Source: an archaeon (GTDB taxonomy: Archaea; Nanobdellota; Nanobdellia; Woesearchaeales; ARS49). From it: a stretch of 39,402 nucleotides of DNA. Positions 30,701-36,700 of this stretch are shown here, one piece after another (positions within the stretch are counted from its first letter, which is position 1; every line of letters begins with the position of its first letter). Made by a program: the position numbers and the translations under genes. The stretch lies in contig JAGVQG010000015.1 of assembly GCA_020051845.1 (NCBI GenBank), positions 1 through 39,402 of the forward strand, in the 5' to 3' direction. The notes under the pieces are model-generated. The model was not told where the DNA came from and searched no databases. It was given only the letters and a program-made list of their open reading frames with translations.

Positions 30701-33700
30701 CGCCATATGCTGTCATGTCATTGGCATTGCCTGAGTAATCCTTGATTGTCGCGTAGCTGGTCTGGCCCTCGAAGCCGAGGTGCAGCAATTGCACAGGCAT
30801 GTCATCGACGTACCAGGACGTCACGTTGCTGACGTTGTCGCCGTCAGAGTCGGATGTGGACAATGTGCGGTAGATGGAGTAGTCAGTTGTCGGATATGCG
30901 TCATTCGTGGAATGCAGGACAAGCGATGTTATCATCGGAGCCACGTTGTTGCGTTCTGTGGTGAAGTTGAATGTGCCGTTGGTCTGGCAGACCCAAAAAT
31001 CATTGCAAGAGGTGACGTTGTAGTAGTAGAAGGTGTTCGCCACCAGATTGTAGATCTTGTTGTCATGCGACGTGACGTGGGTTTCGTTGGTGAAAGTCAA
31101 GCTCAGGCTGGATGTCGTGCCATATCTCACGGTGGTGTTGGACAGGCCGTCGGTGGTCCAGTTGACGTAGACTGTGCTGTTGTGGATATCATGGACGTTG
31201 ATACCTGTTATCGACAGAGGTTGGTAGCCGACTGTCACGTTGTCGGAGACGACGACGGTGTCGAGGTAGGAGCTGCAATTGACAGTGTAGTTCACCATGC
31301 CAGCCTGATCGAACGACCTGTTGGAAGTGAACACATTGTACGTGGTGTTGAACACCATCGACTCATAGCCATCATAGGCAGGATAGGCGAAGTCGATCCT
31401 GCAGCCGCCGTCGCTCGTGTTCGCGGGCAGGCCTGAGCTGTTCGTGAAGTTGGCGTAGAAGAACACGCTCGCGTTGACATATACAGTCATACCGCTCAAG
31501 AAAGAGCCGTCGCTCTCGGCCGAGTCCCAGATGGTGACATTCGTCAAAGTGCCCTCAGCCACACCTGTGCTCAGCAGGTTGTCGACACGGTAGTCGGAGC
31601 CGTTGATGACCGCACTGATGACCCTGCCCTCGATGTTCCTTGTGGTGCCTGCCAAGATATCCGCGTACTGTATGCGCGTCACGTTCACGCAGCTAGGCCA
31701 TACATCCGACAGAGTCAGCGCGTGCGGACAGATGTAGATGCCGACATTCGTGGTGTTGGCGACGAACAATGAATGGTTCGAGCTTATGCCTGAGACCGCG
31801 CTCAGGTTGACGACCGTCTTGTCGGCCGATGTGTACAACGTCATGTTCGTCAGGTCGACGCTCGAGTTGCTGAAGTAGCCCATGAACGAGACGCGCCGCT
31901 TGAGCGTGTCTTTGTTACGCAGTGTAAGCAGCACGTCGTACGCGCCAAGCGTGCCGTTGGAGATCGTGGCGCCGCTTGGAAGCAGGACATCATAGACGCT
32001 CGAGAGCGATGTCGGGATCAGGATAGGATGCGCTTGCTGCAGGATTGTCACGTTGTTCGAACAGGCCCGCGCTCCGTCCTGGAATCCGTCGTTGGGAGTG
32101 ACGCAGGCGCTCCAGCGGTCGCCGGTCTGCAGTTCGTCGTTCGCCAGGATGTCTGTCCTATTCTGGGCCAGCAACGCGATTTCGCGAGGTGAGAGCGACC
32201 TGTTGAAGAATTGGACGTCGTCCATCAGGCCGTTGTAGTTATATCCGCCGCCGGTGTACTGTCCGAGGTATTTGGTTCCGGTGTATTGGGTAAGGCCATT
32301 CACTGCTCCATATCCATCTTGGACTCCATCGACGTACAACGTGCAATTCGTTCCCCAGACAGTGAAGCTGACATGGTGCCAGTTTCCATCTGTCACGCTT
32401 GTGGTGCCGGTTATCCAGGACGGACCACCTGTCCAGACGCTGATCTTGTTCGCGCTGATGCCGCTCTTCATCAAGCCGTATCCCTCGTAGGAACCTCCCG
32501 GATTGTATCCTCCGACGATGAATTGGTATGAACTGTCGCTTGTCTTGATCCAGAGCGAGACGGTCAGATTGTTCGCGAGGTTCAGGCTGGCGCTATTGCC
32601 AAGATTGATGTTGTCGCTTCCTGCATTGAACTGGTATGTGCCCCTGCCGTTCCTGCCTGCGGTTGAATTCCAGACCGGGCCTGTGATAGTTCCGTTGTTG
32701 CCGTATCCTGAGTAGTCTGGCGCGATGTTCGCTTCGTTGCCGTATCCTTCGAATGGCATGTTCAGGACCATTATGCTCGTGCCGTTGCGGTACCAATTGG
32801 TGATGTTCGTCGCGTTCCTGCCGTTGAATGCGCTTACGCTGTATTGCAGCGTGAGGTTCTGGTCAGTGTCGTTGAGAAGGGTATTGGTCGTGGTCAGGCT
32901 GATGCTGTTCACTGTTGGTGGCGCCACGGCAATGTTCAGTGTGCGCTGCTCAGTGGTTGTGAAGCCGCCTGCTGGGTCGCTCGCGGACGCTTGGTAGGTG
33001 TAGCTTCCGACCGACAGGTTCGACTGGTTGGTGTAGAACGACCAGGAGGTGTTGTCGTACTTGTTGAGGTTGGAGTAGTATTGTTGCTGGACCTCGGCTG
33101 CTGACAGGCTCTTGTTCCAGACTCTCACTTCGTCTATCGATCCTGGGAACCAGTATGCTGCGTCATATCCAGGGACGCCGCCGATTCTCAAAACAGTGTT
33201 TTGTATGTTCAGGGCCGCGTCCGGTCCTTGGCCGGCAGTCATGAGATTTCCATCGAAGTATACTTGTGTCTGATGGGCGGTTGTTGCGCCTACAGGAAGG
33301 ACAACGGCAAGGTGATGCCAATTCGTGTCAGGTGTCCACGAGAAGGTATTTCCGCAATTCCGGCATTCGAATCCGACGACGCCGGTGTCGAGTATCAACG
33401 CGAACCTGTTGCCATCAGCATTATTGTCACCATACCCTGCGATCTCGCCCAGTGCTGTTGAAGACGAGCTTAGCTTGAACCAGGCTGCCATGGTTACTGG
33501 GTTGGTTCCTGTCGGGAAGTTTGCTGGCGTTGATATCTGGAAGTTGTCGCCTGCGCCGTCATACAGATATGCTCCGCCGTATCTGCCTGAACTGTTCCAC
33601 GTGGGGCAGCCGCCGCCTGAGCACGTTACATTGTTGGATGAACGGCTCATATCGACGACTTTCGTCGTGCTCTCACCAAGAGAGGTGATATTGTCGAAGT

Positions 33701-36700
33701 TCGCCATGAATACAAGGCTGTCATTATACATCGTGTAATCGTTGCTGTTCCAGTTCCAGGTGAACTGGTCGAGGTTCGGTGCGCCGGTGACGTTCACCTT
33801 GATTGGCACGCTGGTGTTGGTCGTGTATGCTCCGTTCTGTGGTGTTGGGCTCACGAAGGCCGCGGCAGACAATGAAGCGCCTACTTGTATTGTCATGCTG
33901 TTCTCGGCGTACAGTCCGTTGTAAGTCGCGTTGACGGCTATGGGGTATGATCCTTGTATCGCGGGTGCTGTGACATTGAGTGCGTAGTATCCATTCGCAT
34001 CAGTGACTGCACCGGCGCTGGCTGTTCCATTATATCCTTGTGCTGGTGTCGTCGTGCCTGATAGGGTCGTGAAGTCCAACCGTATCCTACCGTCTCCTCC
34101 ATTTCCGCCGTTTCCTGCTGAGCTGCCGCCAATCCCGCCCGGTCCTCCGCTGGCGTTCACGCGGTTGCTTCCGAGCGTCATCTGGCCAGCGCTTAGGTAG
34201 ATGCTTCCTCCTGCGCCTCCGCCTCCGCCACCTTGGTATATTATCGTTCCAGTATAGCCACGGCCTCCTGAGGCGTTCACTGTTCCTGTCACAGTCAGGG
34301 TCGGTGTCGAGATGAATATGATGCCTCCTCCTGCTGGTCCTGCAGGATGCCCACTTGAGCCACTGCCTGCGCCGCTCGAGCCTGCGCCACCTCCGCCGCC
34401 CATGAAGATCAGGCTCATGTTCGCTAGTCCAGCGACTTGTCCTGCGATACCTATTGTCGGGCCGCCTACGCCGATTGTTCCGTTTGTTCCGTAGGTGCCG
34501 TAGCTTCCTCCTCCTGCTCCAGTTGCTTGGCCGCTGTGATAGCCTCCTCCACCCGCCATGTCGGTGCGTACATTTGTCGCAGTCATGTATCCGTTCTGGC
34601 CTTCGCCTGAAGGTGATTGTCCTGCGTTCGACGCTTCAGCGTAACCACCCCTGAAGCCTTTCGCTGAAGCATCGACGGTTCCTGTTATTGTGGTGCTTGT
34701 TGATGCGCGGAATGCGATTATGCCGCCTATGCTTCCGTTCCAGACCGGCGCTGTTATCGACGCCCCTGAATTGACTGTCACTGTCGTGTATTGGGGTATG
34801 CGCACTATTTGCGTGGCCATTGCTGTGGTGGTGCCGAACGTTCCCGAATAGTATGCGTTGGTCAACGGCGCGTTGAGGGTGAATGTGGATGTCCCGCCGC
34901 CTGCGGTTATGGTCCTTAACTCATACGTGCCTGCTTTTCCGCCTGATCCGTTCTGCATCTGGATTATCATTATCTCGTCACCATTGACGAACGCGGCGTT
35001 CGCGGCGACGCCTATCGTCTGGTTGTTGGTCAATGCATTGCCCATCAACGCAGTGTAGTTGTTGACCGCGGTGTTCATCGCCGTGACTGTCAGCGAACCG
35101 TCAGAGCCGTCTCCACCGATGCCACTTCCTGCCGCGACGCCGTTCACGAAGACGTTCACTTGTGTGTTTGCCGCAATCGTCCCGTCGCTGAGGTTCATGA
35201 TGCCGGACACGGTGATATTGTCCAATGGGTTGGCGGTGGTGCTTGAGAGTGTTTCGCTTATTGTCGCGAACATTATGCTGCCAGCGCGGCTATCATTGTA
35301 TCCGTCCGCGTCCAGCGCGATGATGGTGTAGTTCCAGATGCCCACTGCGTCCAGGAGGACAGGGTTGGATTGCCAGAGTCCTGCTGCCTGCGTGCCGTTA
35401 TTGCTCAACTTGATAGCTCCGTTCGGGTCTGTGAGCGTGAAGTTGACTGACACCAGGTTGTTGTCTGTCACATTGGTGTAGATTATGAGGTTCCTGTTGT
35501 AGACAGGATTGATAGTCACTGTTCGTATTGTCGGCACCACGGCCACGCGTACTGTTCCGTAGGTCTCGGTGAAAATGCCGTTGTAGGTGGCGTTCACGTA
35601 TGTCACGTAGTCTCCGTTTGATGCTGGTGATGTGAAAAGGAAGTTGTAATTGCCTTGGGAATCCGTCAATATCACTCTCTGTTCGCTTGATGCGTTCGTG
35701 ACGTTTGGTTCAGAGGAGATTGTCTGCTTCACGAATACCCAGTCCCAATAGAACGAGTACGCTTCAGCGTACAAGCCGTTGTCGTAGCGCGTGCCGATCG
35801 ATATGTTCTCGTTTGCTATGTCTGCGGTCAAAGTTATAGTGTGTAATTGCGCTGCGTTCGATCCATTGATCACCGTCAGCACGACCCGGGTGGCGTTCGC
35901 TTTCAGGATCATGTCTATCCAGTCATTGTCGTACCACACCCTACCAAGGCTATTGAATCCGTTGTTGTAATAGTATTGTCCTGACGAGTAATGATAGTAA
36001 CCGACGGCATTGGCTGTCGAGCCGTAGAAGCCGCCGATCATCTGACCGTTGCCGGTCGGCGTTCTTGTGATCTGCCTCAAGTACAACGAATAATTGCCTG
36101 TGAAATTGGTCTTTGACATCAGGCGGTAGTTGGAATTGCCTGTGTTGTTGAGGTAGCCGTTTGCTGTGGCGAAGAACCCGGTGTCTCCTCCCCAGCGGGT
36201 TGTGTCAAGCGTGCTGTTGAAGTCGTCGCCGAAGATGAAGGTGTTCGTGATATTGGAGCCTATCGTCGCTGTCGGATTGCCATAATACATGGTGATTGTC
36301 TTGTTCGCTCGCAGACCGAGCGTGTTGAGCTCTACCCAGATTCTGCTCTTTGGCGAATTGCATCCTGCGTCGCTGACATTGTAGATGCCTGTCTCGATCC
36401 AATGGCTTAGTTGAGTGTTGGTGTCATCGGCGAAACGGATGTCATTGCAGTCCGAACGCATCTTGCCGGCTGTGACGAGCGACGCGGTGTCGACGCTTAG
36501 CAGCACCGAGTAGTTCGTCAGGTTGCTGCCCGAGGTCTCTGTGATGTTGAATGTCGTCCTGTAGCCGTAAGATGTGTCCCACCAGCTTCCAGGCCAGTAA
36601 TTGATGTTGTTCACGCGTATGCTCACGAGCGCGTTTTGTACCGCAGACCCGTCAGACGCGTTCACTTTGCCGGTTATGTTGTACGGTGAATTGGCGTTCA

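Noticed and set aside
34030-35140. Glycine-rich stretch as a frameshift artefact or low-complexity noise
   Set aside because: The frame continues on both sides with matching halves of one Ig-like domain, and glycine-rich domains with a GDGSDG start are found in other surface proteins.
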